DNA of 64,000 nucleotides from Lunatimonas salinarum (GCF_017811155.1 NZ_JACVCV010000013.1:1-64000); one strand, 5' to 3'. Counted from the first letter of the stretch, positions 1-8,544 are shown. The notes: generated by a model from the letters alone, not told the origin. Numbers and translations: made by a program.

Positions 1-52
1 GACCTTCCCGACTTGTCGGGACAGGCATTCTAACCAGCTGAACTACCACTCC
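1..52 (-). pseudogene. tRNA-Asp-like fragment, cut by window edge
   Basis: The minus strand from 52 starts GGAGTGG-TA-GTTC, the 5' acceptor strand and D-stem of tRNA-Asp. The D-loop AGCTGGTTA and GAAT follow. The anticodon arm is replaced by a hairpin at 6-21 with a two-base loop, so the GTC anticodon loop is missing. The 3' part lies beyond the window. It could be the last decayed copy before an intact gene. Confidence 0.5.
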
Positions 53-74
53 AATGTTTTATTTCAAATGTTCA

Positions 75-132
75 CCCGCGACCTTCCCGACGGTGTCGGG
101 ACAGGCATTCTAACCAGCTGAACTACCACTCC
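75..132 (-). pseudogene. tRNA-Asp-like remnant (complete repeat unit)
   Basis: This unit has the tRNA-Asp 5' half (acceptor strand, D-stem, D-loop). The anticodon arm is a longer hairpin made of TCCCGAC, loop ACC and GTCGGGA, flanked by CCT and AGG that can also pair. After the first T-stem strand (GCGGG) the sequence becomes AT-rich spacer, so there is no T-loop, no 3' acceptor strand and no normal anticodon. It cannot be charged as a standard tRNA. Confidence 0.6.
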
Positions 133-154
133 AATATTTTATTTCAAATGTTCA

Positions 155-188
155 CCCGCGACCTTCCCGACTTGTCGGACAGGCATTC
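155..188 (-). pseudogene. Decayed tRNA-Asp-like remnant nearest the promoter
   Basis: Only the region from the end of the D-stem through the hairpin (TCCGAC, loop AA, GTCGGGA) to the GCGGG strand is recognisable. The acceptor strand and D-loop are gone, replaced by unrelated sequence. It is the first unit after the promoter at 251-281. Confidence 0.45.
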
Positions 189-250
189 TGAACAGATGGT
201 TCCTTATTCAAAACTTTCGCTTTCCGATTCGTCTATCGTTTAACGTGATG

Positions 251-281
251 CAAATGTAGGCGCTTTATTTTTATCTGCAAA
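251..281 (-). promoter_or_regulatory. Consensus Bacteroidota promoter for the tRNA-like array
   Basis: On the minus strand TTTG (281-278), exactly 19 bases, then TACATTTG (258-251) match the Bacteroidota sigma-ABfr consensus TTTG-N19-TAnnTTTG. Transcription would run left into the tRNA-Asp-like repeats about 60 bases away. It is the only promoter in the window where I see both boxes at the expected spacing. The rest of 190-445 holds no convincing gene. Confidence 0.7.
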
Positions 282-445
282 AATATGAAATAAAAAAAAT
301 AGTTGGCAGTCATTATTGTTCTCAGATTCAGGAGATTTATTTTCGTCCTTCTTAGTGCGGTAGGGAAGTTGTTTTGTGTTTCGGAAATTATAGGGCCCAT
401 ACCGAAGCAATGGATAATCTAAATCCATAATCACAAATAAATCTT

Positions 446-453
446 TATCTTTG
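446..453 (+). promoter_or_regulatory. Probable -7 box of accA
   Basis: TATCTTTG matches TAnnTTTG and lies 22 bases before the chosen accA start. No clear TTTG is seen at the -33 position. Its position argues that translation begins at 475 and not at the TTG at 451, which lies inside this box. Confidence 0.5.
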
Positions 454-474
454 TACCGTTCAAAAACTGAAATT

Positions 475-1422
475 ATGGTATTAGAATTTGAAAAACCTAT
501 TGCCGATCTGGAGAACAAGCTTCGGGAAATGAAAGATCTTGCAAAAGGAAAAAACATCGACTTATCCACCGATATCCAGTCTTTGGAGGAAAAAATTCAA
601 GCCTTGAAGAAAGAGACGTTCCAAAACCTGACTCGCTGGCAGCGAGTACAGCTTTCCAGACATGCAGACAGGCCCTATGCGCTGGATTATATATATGAAA
701 TCACCAACGACTTTATCGAGTTGCATGGTGACCGGAGTGTCAAAGATGACAAAGCGATGGTCGGTGGATTGGGTGATATCGACGGGCGTACGGTGATGTT
801 TATCGGTCAACAAAAGGGGAGGAACACCAAGCAGCGCCAAGAACGCAACTTCGGCATGGCCAACCCAGAAGGGTACCGCAAAGCTTTACGCCTGATGAAG
901 ATGGCGGAGAAGTTCAACAAGCCAATAGTTACGCTTATAGACACTCCAGGTGCTTTTCCTGGACTGGAAGCCGAGGAAAGGGGACAAGGCGAGGCAATCG
1001 CCAGAAACCTCCGCGAGATGTTCAAACTCAAGGTACCTGTAATCTGCCTGATCATCGGTGAGGGGGCTTCTGGAGGAGCCCTGGGAATAGCAATAGGTGA
1101 TCGGGTGTTTATGCTGGAAAACACCTGGTATTCGGTTATTTCTCCAGAGTCTTGTTCTTCCATTCTTTGGAGAAGTTGGGACTACAAGGAGCAGGCTGCC
1201 GAAGCATTGAAGTTGACAGCATCGGATATGTTCAACAATAAATTGGTCGATGGAATCATTGAAGAGCCATTAGGTGGTGCCCACCGGGATATGAAGGCCA
1301 TGGCTGCCAAGATAAAGGATGCTATCAAGTCAGCACTTGCCGAGCTGGATAAGATGAAACCGGAAAAGCGCATTGAAAAGCGCATCGAAAAATTCTGCTC
1401 GATGGGGGTCGTAAATGAATAA
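475..1422 (+). CDS. accA: Acetyl-CoA carboxylase carboxyltransferase subunit alpha
   Basis: This is the alpha half of the carboxyltransferase of acetyl-CoA carboxylase, which with AccD moves the carboxyl group from carboxybiotin to acetyl-CoA to make malonyl-CoA, the first committed step of fatty-acid synthesis in the cytoplasm. The 315-residue length is normal. The crotonase-type core shows DTPGAFPG (about 156-163) and [10 protein letters not shown] (about 195-204), which carries the oxyanion-hole glycines. The helical N-terminus (LEFEKPI) is typical. Start chosen at ATG 475 because a TTG 24 bases upstream falls in the promoter box. Near the C-terminus a 12-base unit is duplicated, giving the run [10 protein letters not shown]. 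No accD is adjacent, which is common in this phylum. Confidence 0.97.
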   Translation: MVLEFEKPIADLENKLREMKDLAKGKNIDLSTDIQSLEEKIQALKKETFQNLTRWQRVQLSRHADRPYALDYIYEITNDFIELHGDRSVKDDKAMVGGLGDIDGRTVMFIGQQKGRNTKQRQERNFGMANPEGYRKALRLMKMAEKFNKPIVTLIDTPGAFPGLEAEERGQGEAIARNLREMFKLKVPVICLIIGEGASGGALGIAIGDRVFMLENTWYSVISPESCSSILWRSWDYKEQAAEALKLTASDMFNNKLVDGIIEEPLGGAHRDMKAMAAKIKDAIKSALAELDKMKPEKRIEKRIEKFCSMGVVNE

Positions 1423-1476
1423 ACACAACCTGACCATGTACTGTAATAACCTTCAATATCCATTGGAGGTTTTTCT

Positions 1477-2322
1477 TTGCTTTCAGATGGTCTGTTAAAT
1501 AAGCTGCATTTGGACAAAAAACGGATTTTTGGAATAACCTTGTCAGGCGGAGGAGTGCGTGGAATCGCTCACTTGGGGGTACTGCAGGCGCTGAACGAGC
1601 ATGGTATATCCCCGGATCGGCTGTCAGGCAGCAGCGCAGGGGCCATTGTGGCCATTATGTATGCAAAGGGGTTTTCTCCCAAGGAAATTCTGGATATCAT
1701 CATCAAAACAAATTACTTCCGGTTTCTTAGGCCGGCGATTAGCCTGCGGGGCCTGCTGAAGATGGAGTCGGTTTATTCGCTTTATAAAGAGTACCTTAAA
1801 GAGGATGATTTTGGTTCGTTGCAAATTCCAGTAACCATTGCGGCCACAGACGTGCATTTGGCAAAAACCGTTTTTTTTTCCGAAGGGGAAATTATCCGGC
1901 CGCTCATGGCTTCCTCATGCATACCCGGGATGTTTGATCCGATTCTAATCGAGGGACACCATTATGTGGATGGCGGCGTGTTGAATAACCTTCCAGTAGA
2001 GCCATTGCTGGGGAAGTGTGATCGATTGATGGGGGTGAACTGCAACCACCTGCCGGTTCAACAGAATATCAGTCATATTAAGAGCCTCATTGAGCGCACG
2101 GTGATCATGTCTATGAATTACAATGTGTACAGCAGGGTACCTAAGTGTGATTATTTCGTAGAACCGAAGGGGTTGGCCACCTACGGTGTGTTGGAAATTA
2201 AAAAGGCGAAGGAAATATTCGCCCGAGGATATGAATACATGATGGAGTTTTATGATCTGCATTCGGAATTAAACATGTTTCAAACCAATACGAGTTATAA
2301 AGATGATGAAGTTGTTGGCTAG
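1477..2322 (+). CDS. Patatin-like phospholipase
   Basis: Predicted serine lipid hydrolase of the patatin/RssA-like family, acting on phospholipids or other acyl esters with a Ser-Asp dyad. Visible motifs are GGGVRG (about 24-29, oxyanion hole), GSSAG (51-55, nucleophile Ser53) and DGG (165-167, catalytic Asp). The protein has 281 residues and no clear signal peptide, so it is probably cytoplasmic or peripheral. The start is a TTG, preceded at six bases by GGAGGT; the nearby ATG at 1487 is out of frame. The 3' end overlaps the following acyltransferase by 20 bases, so the two are translationally coupled and may work together in lipid turnover. Confidence 0.9.
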   Translation: MLSDGLLNKLHLDKKRIFGITLSGGGVRGIAHLGVLQALNEHGISPDRLSGSSAGAIVAIMYAKGFSPKEILDIIIKTNYFRFLRPAISLRGLLKMESVYSLYKEYLKEDDFGSLQIPVTIAATDVHLAKTVFFSEGEIIRPLMASSCIPGMFDPILIEGHHYVDGGVLNNLPVEPLLGKCDRLMGVNCNHLPVQQNISHIKSLIERTVIMSMNYNVYSRVPKCDYFVEPKGLATYGVLEIKKAKEIFARGYEYMMEFYDLHSELNMFQTNTSYKDDEVVG

Positions 2323-2863
2323 GTTCGTCTTTTGGATCACGGGCTGGAAGATATCGGAAGGGATGCCCGAGGGAGTGCGAAAAGCCGTACTGATCGCTAT
2401 TCCCCATACAAGCAATTGGGACTTGCTGTATGCCCGTGCAGCATTCTATTTGATGGATGTGCCGGTTCGGTTTACCATTAAAAAGGAAGTCATGGTAGGG
2501 CCCTTGGGCTGGCTGATAAGTGCATTGGGCGGCATTGCCATAGACCGAAAGAAGGTGTCCGGCAAGCGCAAGCAAACCTACACGGAAGCCATGGTTCAGA
2601 TGCTAAAGGAACGCGATGAATTAGTAGTCATGGTAACTCCCGAAGGCACAAGAAGTTATGCTCCTAGGTGGAAATCGGGCTTCTACCATGTGGCACTTGG
2701 AGCGGAGGTGCCTATTTTGGTAGGGTTTTTGGACTATAAGACAAAAACCGCAGGTATCGGGCCAATGATCATTCCGAACGGGCAAATGGAGGAGCAGATC
2801 GAAGAACTGATGGCTTTTGGACGGACGATTACCGGTAAGCACCCCAAACAAGGCATTCGCTGA
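2303..2863 (+). CDS. PlsC-like 1-acylglycerol-3-phosphate acyltransferase family protein
   Basis: A member of the lysophospholipid acyltransferase superfamily, which transfers an acyl group to lysophosphatidate or a related acceptor at the inner membrane. The HxxxxD motif is HTSNWD (35-40) and the acceptor-binding block is PEGTR (113-117). With 186 residues it is shorter than typical PlsC and belongs to the small class often simply called acyltransferase. Two ATG codons (2303 and 2306) could start it. Both overlap the patatin gene, so a deacylation-reacylation pair is a reasonable inference. The exact acceptor cannot be told from sequence. Confidence 0.88.
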   Translation: MMKLLARFVFWITGWKISEGMPEGVRKAVLIAIPHTSNWDLLYARAAFYLMDVPVRFTIKKEVMVGPLGWLISALGGIAIDRKKVSGKRKQTYTEAMVQMLKERDELVVMVTPEGTRSYAPRWKSGFYHVALGAEVPILVGFLDYKTKTAGIGPMIIPNGQMEEQIEELMAFGRTITGKHPKQGIR

Positions 2864-2921
2864 TGCTGGTCATACGGTGCGTTTTTTTTAAATAAGTTGG
2901 GTTACAAACGAAAGGCACACC

Positions 2922-3869
2922 ATGATCAAACAAAAACTGAATCAGTTAAAAGGGCTTACTTTTTTTCAGATTTTGAAAGACAGCGTACAGGATTTTGGAA
3001 GCAGCTACTCCATGACCTTTGCGGCGTCCACCGCATTTTATACCATTTTTAGTTTGCCGGCCTTACTCATCATTGTGTTACACATCGCCGCTACGTTTTA
3101 CAGCAAAACGGAAGTAAGGGAGGAGCTTTTGAATCAAGTGGGAAGCTTGATCGGGGAGGAAAGCATACAGACACTGGATCAAATCATGCAAAACGTGACC
3201 ATTGGGAATCAGGTCTTTTGGTCTCAGTTAATCGGGATAGGGATTTTGGTGTTTAGCGCAACCACCGTGTTCGTAAGCCTTCAAAATAGCATCAATCATA
3301 TCTGGCATATCAAGCCCAAGCCGGAACGAGGCTTGTTGAAATTTGTGATCAACCGGTTTTTGAGCTTCTCGATGGTGGCTACTATCGGTTTTCTCTTGCT
3401 GGTTTCACTGGTGCTGGATGCGGTCATCGTAGTGGTTTTAAATTATTTTTCCTACCTGATTGATCGCGAGATGCTTTTCTTTGCCAGCTTGGTAAATTTC
3501 GTTCTAGCCCAGGCATTGATGGTCTTGATCTTTGGACTGATGTATAAAATACTACCGGATGCAAAGGTACGCTGGCGCGACGTATGGCTAGGGGCCTTTG
3601 TGACCATGCTGCTATTTGGGTTGGGCAAATACCTTATAGGAGTTTACATGGGAAATGCCGAAGTAGGCAGCTACTACGGGACAGCCGGATCCTTGGTGGT
3701 AATCTTGGTATGGGTCTATTACTCGGTAGTGATTTTTCTTTTCGGTGCGCAGATAACCTACTACATTGCCGAAAATGTAGGTGGCAACGTTACACCGATT
3801 TCGCAGGCCGTCAAAATAGAAATGGTGGAATTGGATGAAAACGGCAAATACGTACGTAGTGGCAACTGA
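2922..3869 (+). CDS. YihY/BrkB family inner-membrane protein
   Basis: A 315-residue multi-pass membrane protein of the YihY family (once wrongly called ribonuclease BN). The N-terminal part is amphipathic with SMTFAASTAFYTIFSLPAL, the conserved first segment, and about six hydrophobic helices follow. WRDVWLGAF and YYGTAGSLVVILVWVYYS near the C-terminus are typical family blocks. The molecular function is not established; transport or envelope roles have been proposed for the family. It sits 58 bases after the acyltransferase, same strand, and may share its transcript. It converges with the SDR gene, leaving only 20 bases between the stops. Confidence 0.9.
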   Translation: MIKQKLNQLKGLTFFQILKDSVQDFGSSYSMTFAASTAFYTIFSLPALLIIVLHIAATFYSKTEVREELLNQVGSLIGEESIQTLDQIMQNVTIGNQVFWSQLIGIGILVFSATTVFVSLQNSINHIWHIKPKPERGLLKFVINRFLSFSMVATIGFLLLVSLVLDAVIVVVLNYFSYLIDREMLFFASLVNFVLAQALMVLIFGLMYKILPDAKVRWRDVWLGAFVTMLLFGLGKYLIGVYMGNAEVGSYYGTAGSLVVILVWVYYSVVIFLFGAQITYYIAENVGGNVTPISQAVKIEMVELDENGKYVRSGN

Positions 3870-3889
3870 CTTTTGTTGCCCGGATGGGA

Positions 3890-4657
3890 TTATATGGAAT
3901 AGCCGCCGTCAGAAGTAAAAACCGCCCCCGTTGTGTAGGAGGATGCCTCAGAAGCCAAGAAAAGTGCCATTGCTGCGATTTCCTCTTCATTTCCAAGGCG
4001 TTGCAGAGGGAGGTTTTTCATGATGTGCTCGTGAATTTTCTCGTCTGACCACAATCCCTTGCTAAACTGGGTTTTGATTACTCCCGGGCAAATGGCATTC
4101 ACCCGTATGTTGAAATCACCCCATTCTTTGGCAAATACCTTGGTCATGGAAATGAGGGCCGCCTTACTGATGCTGTAAAGCCCTAGACCTCTCTCCGGTG
4201 AAATAGCACCAATAGAGCTGATATTTATAATCGCCGAAGCAGTGGATTTTTTGAGATGCGGAAAGCAAAGCTGGGACAGTTCGTAGGGGGCCTTGAGATT
4301 CACGTCTATGATCTTGTCCATCACACCCATTTCGTATTCGTGAATCGGCGCAAATATTGGACTGACCGCTGCGTTGTTAACCAGTATGTCGATTTTTCCG
4401 TATTTTTTGACCGTTGCTTCGATCAAAAGTTTGCGTTGCTCTTGGTAGCCGATATGGTGGGCAAATCCCGTTACCTCGTAGCCCCGCCCTCGAAGCGTGG
4501 CTACCGCTTCGTTAAGGTGCGTTTGATTTCGGCTGTTCAAAACCACTTTTGCTCCTGCTGCTGCGAAAAAATGGGCAATCGAAAAACCAATTCCTTTGCT
4601 GCTGCCAGTGATGATGGCTACCTTGTCCTGAAGGGAAAACAACGAATTTAGATCCAT
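3890..4657 (-). CDS. SDR family NAD(P)-dependent oxidoreductase
   Basis: Classical short-chain dehydrogenase/reductase, 255 residues, cytoplasmic. The Rossmann motif TGSSKGIG (17-24), the NNAA block (94-97) and the catalytic Ser148, Tyr161 and Lys165 (YxxxK) are all present, as is the cofactor-side PG of NAICPG. The C-terminal GAVFTSDGG block is typical of FabG-like and glucose-dehydrogenase-like members. The substrate cannot be assigned. It is monocistronic, convergent with the YihY gene. A TATATTTA stretch about 60 bases upstream on the minus strand could be its -7 box. Confidence 0.93.
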   Translation of the reverse strand: MDLNSLFSLQDKVAIITGSSKGIGFSIAHFFAAAGAKVVLNSRNQTHLNEAVATLRGRGYEVTGFAHHIGYQEQRKLLIEATVKKYGKIDILVNNAAVSPIFAPIHEYEMGVMDKIIDVNLKAPYELSQLCFPHLKKSTASAIINISSIGAISPERGLGLYSISKAALISMTKVFAKEWGDFNIRVNAICPGVIKTQFSKGLWSDEKIHEHIMKNLPLQRLGNEEEIAAMALFLASEASSYTTGAVFTSDGGYSI

Positions 4658-4825
4658 GGGTGATGCGTTTGGTGCGCTTTTCGGCCAAAAAAGATGGCTT
4701 CGTTTAACGTGACTAAATATACCGGTAAAATATCATTTTTCACTGAAAATTGTCCCAAAAGATACCCTACCGTGGATTTTTTTCGCATTCAACCGCCGGC
4801 AACTACGTCCCAACCAACTAGATTC

Positions 4826-5005
4826 TTATTTGGGATCGCCCGTTTTTGGATCAAATTTAGAAACCTCTTTTTCAATTACCTCCCTGGATGAAATCTCTTG
4901 TTCATTGGATACCTCATTCGGGTTTCGGTTAAATAGTTTCTTGAAAATCAAAATCAACGCGACGGCAACAGCCAAAATGATTAATGCTCCTATGTATAAA
5001 GACAT
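4826..5005 (-). CDS. Small single-span membrane protein, function unknown
   Basis: A 59-residue protein starting at the ATG that gives MSLYIGALII. One hydrophobic helix (about residues 3-22) is followed by a KKLFNRN stop-transfer stretch and a charged tail rich in Glu and Lys. I do not recognise a family. A longer reading from 5050 adds 15 residues that look non-coding in composition. An opposite-strand frame covers almost the same interval, so coding is supported mainly by the clean membrane topology. It stands alone between the SDR and tetR genes. Confidence 0.5.
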   Translation of the reverse strand: MSLYIGALIILAVAVALILIFKKLFNRNPNEVSNEQEISSREVIEKEVSKFDPKTGDPK

Positions 5006-5116
5006 ATTTCTCGTTTTAGGTGAAACTTGATAATATAGTCTTTCAGGCACAAGAATGATGCCTTTTTGGAGATCAGAGGTTTTTTGACAAGAATTAATCC
5101 ATTCTTAACGATGGTT

Positions 5117-5821
5117 TTAAAATAACCTCCCTTGTACAGCCGCTTGCTTGGGAGCGTACTGAGGTCCCTTAAGAATTTCAATGAGCACCTTCACAAAGCT
5201 GTTTTTCCAGACCTCTGCATGAATCTTCAGATCCTTGGGCTCGTATTCAACAGAACCTTTAAGGCGTTCAAAGCCAGTTAGCATGGACCAAACCATGTAA
5301 AAGGTCGTTTCGGGGTGTAGTTCCGGACGAATGCTATTATCTCGAATCCCTTTTGAGATTATTTTGATCCCAATGGCAGGGATATCGTGTTGCATGCCCA
5401 GCAGCTTGTGAAAATACGGGCTCTCCAAAATAGAGGGATGGATAAGTTTCCGGGTTGCGGGGTCGTTGTAAAGGTTCACTAAGCCCAAAAGGTGTAGTAT
5501 CGATTCGTAAAAAAACCTTTTTTCCACCGAAAACTCCAAGAAGTGATCTACCAAGGAAATGACGTTGTCAAAACCATTTTGGTCTTTCCCCTTGGTGAGT
5601 ATTTTATTAAACATATCCCTAAAGTCTTCGAAAGCCTTCTTTACCACTGCCATGTAAAGGTCCTCTTTGCTTTTAAAGTAGAAATACGTAAGGCCTTTGC
5701 TCATTTTAGCCTGTGCAGCCACCTCTTCGATACGGGTATAATGCGGCCCCTTTTCAGCGAAGATCTTTATTGCAGCCTCTAGAATTTTCTTTTCCCGTTG
5801 TTGCCTTTCGTATACGCCCAT
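5117..5821 (-). CDS. TetR/AcrR family transcriptional regulator
   Basis: A 234-residue regulator with an N-terminal TetR-type helix-turn-helix (about 8-55: ILEAAIKIFAEKG, then VAAQAKMSKGLTYFYFKSKEDL) and a helical ligand-binding C-terminal domain that I cannot assign to a ligand. It starts 17 bases after the end of tyrS on the same strand and is probably cotranscribed with it. No efflux pump or enzyme that it might obviously control is divergent from it, so its target is probably elsewhere. The tail (about the last 15 residues) is weakly conserved-looking. Confidence 0.92.
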   Translation of the reverse strand: MGVYERQQREKKILEAAIKIFAEKGPHYTRIEEVAAQAKMSKGLTYFYFKSKEDLYMAVVKKAFEDFRDMFNKILTKGKDQNGFDNVISLVDHFLEFSVEKRFFYESILHLLGLVNLYNDPATRKLIHPSILESPYFHKLLGMQHDIPAIGIKIISKGIRDNSIRPELHPETTFYMVWSMLTGFERLKGSVEYEPKDLKIHAEVWKNSFVKVLIEILKGPQYAPKQAAVQGRLF

Positions 5822-5838
5822 GAGCTTTCAGTCCTAAA

Positions 5839-7131
5839 TCAGGAGGGGTTTACTTTTACGATAAAATAATGCTTTTTACCTCTTTGTATGAGGAGGTATT
5901 TGCCCTGTAACAACGAAAAGGCAACAGCCGCATTGGGGTCATTGAGCTTTACCTTGTTGATACTCAAGCCACCTCCATGAATCATTTTTCGAGCTTCCCC
6001 TTTAGAGGGAAATACAAATTTTTCGAATGCCAGCAGGTCGGTCACCTGTTCGAGTCCGTTGTAGTCCGCCTCGCTGATTTCAAGCACCGGAACCCCTTCA
6101 AACACCTGTAAGAAAGTTCTTTCATCCAGCGTGGATAAGTCCTCCAGGGATGTTTTGCCAAATAATATCTCTGAGGCTTTTATTGCAGTCTCCAACTCTT
6201 TCTCCCCATGTACCAGTAGGGTAACTTGCTTGGCAAGTTCTTTTTGGAGGGCCCGTAGGTGTGGGGCAGTCTGATGCTCCGCTTCCAAATTCAAAATGGT
6301 TTCCCTGTTTAGGGTCGTGAAGATGCGCAGGTATTTGGCGGCGTCTTCGTCTGATACGTTTAACCAAAACTGGTAAAAGGCGTAGGGTGATGTTTTTTCG
6401 GGATCCAGCCACACGTTGCCTCCCTCTGTTTTTCCAAACTTGCTGCCATCTGCCTTGGTTATCAGTGGAACGGTGAGCGCATAGGCTTCCCCGCCCGCCA
6501 TCTTTCGGATGAGCTCGGTACCCGTTACGATATTTCCCCACTGATCCGATCCACCCAGCTGAATGCTACAGTTTTGGTGTCTCCACAAGTGAAAAAAGTC
6601 GTAGCCTTGGATAAGTTGGTACGAAAATTCGGTAAAGGAAAGTCCGCTGCCTTCTTCCAGCCTTCGCTTTACGCTGTCCTTAGCCATCATGTAGTTTACG
6701 GTGATGTATTTACCCACATCCCGGATGAAGTCCAGAAACGAAAATCCTGACATCCAGTCGTAATTGTTGACCAGTTCGGCTTTATTGGCCCGGTCCTCTC
6801 CAAAATTCAGGAATTTGGCCAACTGACTTTGGATGGCGGAAACATTGTGGTCTAGTGTTGCTTTATCCAACAGGTTTCTTTCTGCCGATTTGAATGAAGG
6901 GTCGCCGATCATGCCTGTAGCACCACCAACCAACGCAATGGGCTTGTGGCCTGCACGTTGAAAATGTACCAAGGTCATCACGCCCACCATGTGTCCTATA
7001 TGAAGGGAATCCGCTGTTGGGTCAAATCCCAGATAGGCTGCTGCCGTCCCTTTCTTGAGATGCTCTTCCAATCCGGGGGTCATGTCTTGCAGCATACCCC
7101 GCCATTTCAATTCTTCAATGAAGTCCGCCAT
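5839..7131 (-). CDS. tyrS: Tyrosyl-tRNA synthetase
   Basis: Class I aminoacyl-tRNA synthetase that charges tRNA-Tyr with tyrosine in the cytoplasm. The 430-residue length fits. Visible are [13 protein letters not shown] with the HIGH motif (44-47), the tyrosine-binding YQLIQGYDF and GGSDQWGN blocks, and KFGKT (231-235) as the KMSKS-loop form usual for TyrRS. A C-terminal S4 RNA-binding domain (about 360-425) follows. The start ATG is 26 bases downstream of a TATATTTG box at 7157-7164. The downstream tetR gene probably shares the transcript. Confidence 0.97.
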   Translation of the reverse strand: MADFIEELKWRGMLQDMTPGLEEHLKKGTAAAYLGFDPTADSLHIGHMVGVMTLVHFQRAGHKPIALVGGATGMIGDPSFKSAERNLLDKATLDHNVSAIQSQLAKFLNFGEDRANKAELVNNYDWMSGFSFLDFIRDVGKYITVNYMMAKDSVKRRLEEGSGLSFTEFSYQLIQGYDFFHLWRHQNCSIQLGGSDQWGNIVTGTELIRKMAGGEAYALTVPLITKADGSKFGKTEGGNVWLDPEKTSPYAFYQFWLNVSDEDAAKYLRIFTTLNRETILNLEAEHQTAPHLRALQKELAKQVTLLVHGEKELETAIKASEILFGKTSLEDLSTLDERTFLQVFEGVPVLEISEADYNGLEQVTDLLAFEKFVFPSKGEARKMIHGGGLSINKVKLNDPNAAVAFSLLQGKYLLIQRGKKHYFIVKVNPS

Positions 7132-7156
7132 GGTGTCTTACTCGTTTTTTTGCCTG

Positions 7157-7164
7157 CAAATATA
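7157..7164 (-). promoter_or_regulatory. Probable -7 box of tyrS
   Basis: The minus strand reads TATATTTG, a perfect TAnnTTTG, 26 bases before the tyrS start. At the -33 position there is TTCC and not TTTG. Confidence 0.5.
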
Positions 7165-7279
7165 GGGTTTGTCGCGTAGTTGTGGAAGGGTTGCGGCGTT
7201 TTCGGTCTGTTGATGCCAAAATTGGCCCGATTCGCCCCATTTTACTTTTTCTTCTTTATCTTGTAGGCAAAACAGCTCT

Positions 7280-8539
7280 ATGAAAAGGCTTATCCTCGCA
7301 CTGACAGCTTTTATGCCGCTCGCTCCATCGCTCGCCCAAAATTTTATCCCGAACTATGATGAAAGTAAAGTTCCGGATTATGTCCTACCTGATCCCCTTC
7401 AATTTGCCAATGGTCAGCGGGTGCATGATGCCCCTGATTGGGAAAACCGAAGAATAGAAATTCTTCGATTATTTGAGGAAGAGATGTTTGGTGTCAGTCC
7501 CGCTTGGGATGGTCAAATGCAGCTACTGGAGCTTTCCCGGAACAATGAGGCCTTAGGAGGTAAAGCCGTTCAGCAGGAAGTGAAACTAACCCTGGAGCGA
7601 AATGGACAATGGGTGGACCTGGTACTTTTGACCTACCTACCAAAAGGGGTAGATAAAGCCCCCATGTTTGTAGGGCTGAATTTTTACGGCAATCACACAA
7701 TTTCAGCAGATGAGGCTATCCATGTTACAAAGAGCTGGATCAGAAATAATGCCGATATGGGCTATACCGACAATAGGGCTTCGGACTCGAATCGTGGCAG
7801 CCGGGTCACCAATTGGCCTGTAGAAGAGATGGTCAATCGCGGCTATGGGCTGGCAACGATGTATTATGGAGACATAGACCCGGACTTCGATGACGGCTTT
7901 GCCAATGGTGTGCATGCATTATTTCCCGACGAAATACGAAATGATAAATCTTGGGGCAGCGTGGCGGCCTGGGCTTGGGGAATTTCCCGAATAGTAGATT
8001 ATTTGGAAGGTGTACCAGGTGTAGACCACGGACGCCTTGCAGTTGTAGGGCATTCCCGTTTGGGAAAGGCGGCGCTATGGGCGGCAGCAGTAGATTCCCG
8101 CTTTACGATAGCTATCTCCAATAATTCCGGCTGTGGAGGAGCCGCACTGTCTCGGAGAAGGTTTGGAGAGACGGTGGAGCGCATCAATACCTCCTTTCCA
8201 CATTGGTTTAATCGGCGCTTTCGGATTTACAACAACGAAGAAGATTCCCTGCCCATGGATCAACATCAGCTTATAGCGATCCTGGCACCCCATCCGGTGT
8301 ATATTGCCAGCGCCGCAGAGGACCTTTGGGCTGACCCCAAAGGAGAGTTTCTATCTGCTGTGGCAGCTACGCCGGTTTATCAGCTCCTAGGGAAAGAGGG
8401 TTTGCCTGTGTCTGAGTGGCCAAAGGTGGAGGTACCCGTTATGGGCACGCTGGGTTACCATGTCCGAAAGGGGGGGCATGGAATGTTATACTACGACTGG
8501 ATGCAGTACTTGGACTTCGCCGATAGGCATTGGAAGTAG
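7280..8539 (+). CDS. CE15-like glucuronoyl esterase, secreted
   Basis: A 419-residue alpha/beta hydrolase with a Sec signal peptide (MKRLILALTAFMPLAPSLAQ, cleavage after residue 20). It resembles bacterial CE15 4-O-methyl-glucuronoyl methylesterases, which split ester links between glucuronate side chains of xylan and lignin alcohols. The nucleophile elbow is GHSRLGK (Ser259), and KGGHGM supplies the likely catalytic His400. E347/D348 in ASAAEDLW is a candidate acid. The GRRFGE-like block and HPLP-type loop around 290-335 also fit. It is a single gene, divergent from tyrS and convergent with the ceramidase-like gene 5 bases away. Activity on uronate esters would fit the uronate theme of the right half of the window. 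Confidence 0.85.
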   Translation: MKRLILALTAFMPLAPSLAQNFIPNYDESKVPDYVLPDPLQFANGQRVHDAPDWENRRIEILRLFEEEMFGVSPAWDGQMQLLELSRNNEALGGKAVQQEVKLTLERNGQWVDLVLLTYLPKGVDKAPMFVGLNFYGNHTISADEAIHVTKSWIRNNADMGYTDNRASDSNRGSRVTNWPVEEMVNRGYGLATMYYGDIDPDFDDGFANGVHALFPDEIRNDKSWGSVAAWAWGISRIVDYLEGVPGVDHGRLAVVGHSRLGKAALWAAAVDSRFTIAISNNSGCGGAALSRRRFGETVERINTSFPHWFNRRFRIYNNEEDSLPMDQHQLIAILAPHPVYIASAAEDLWADPKGEFLSAVAATPVYQLLGKEGLPVSEWPKVEVPVMGTLGYHVRKGGHGMLYYDWMQYLDFADRHWK

Positions 8540-8544
8540 GCGCG

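Larger units (their letters stand above)
1..190 (-). repeat. Tandem 79-80 bp repeats derived from tRNA-Asp
   Basis: Two full units and one decayed unit follow each other with a period of 79-80 bases, starting at 1, 80 and 160. On the minus strand each full unit holds the acceptor, D-arm and start of the anticodon arm of a tRNA resembling bacterial tRNA-Asp. It then has a palindrome (TCCCGAC with GTCGGGA), then GGTCGCGGG, and then AT-rich spacer instead of the rest of the T-arm and acceptor. The palindrome loop is AA in units 1 and 3 and ACC in unit 2, and unit 3 has lost one C. The array is cut by the left window edge, so an intact tRNA-Asp may lie just outside. Confidence 0.75.

Noticed and set aside
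75-132. Calling the repeat unit a functional tRNA-Asp
   Set aside because: The anticodon loop, T-loop and 3' acceptor strand are missing, so it cannot fold or be charged as a tRNA.
240-569. A 109-residue minus-strand frame across the accA promoter
   Set aside because: It runs through the accA start and promoter region, with low-complexity composition and no recognisable motif.
4694-5030. Plus-strand frames opposite the small membrane protein
   Set aside because: Their composition looks non-coding and there is no start signal; the minus-strand frame with a clean membrane helix explains the interval better.
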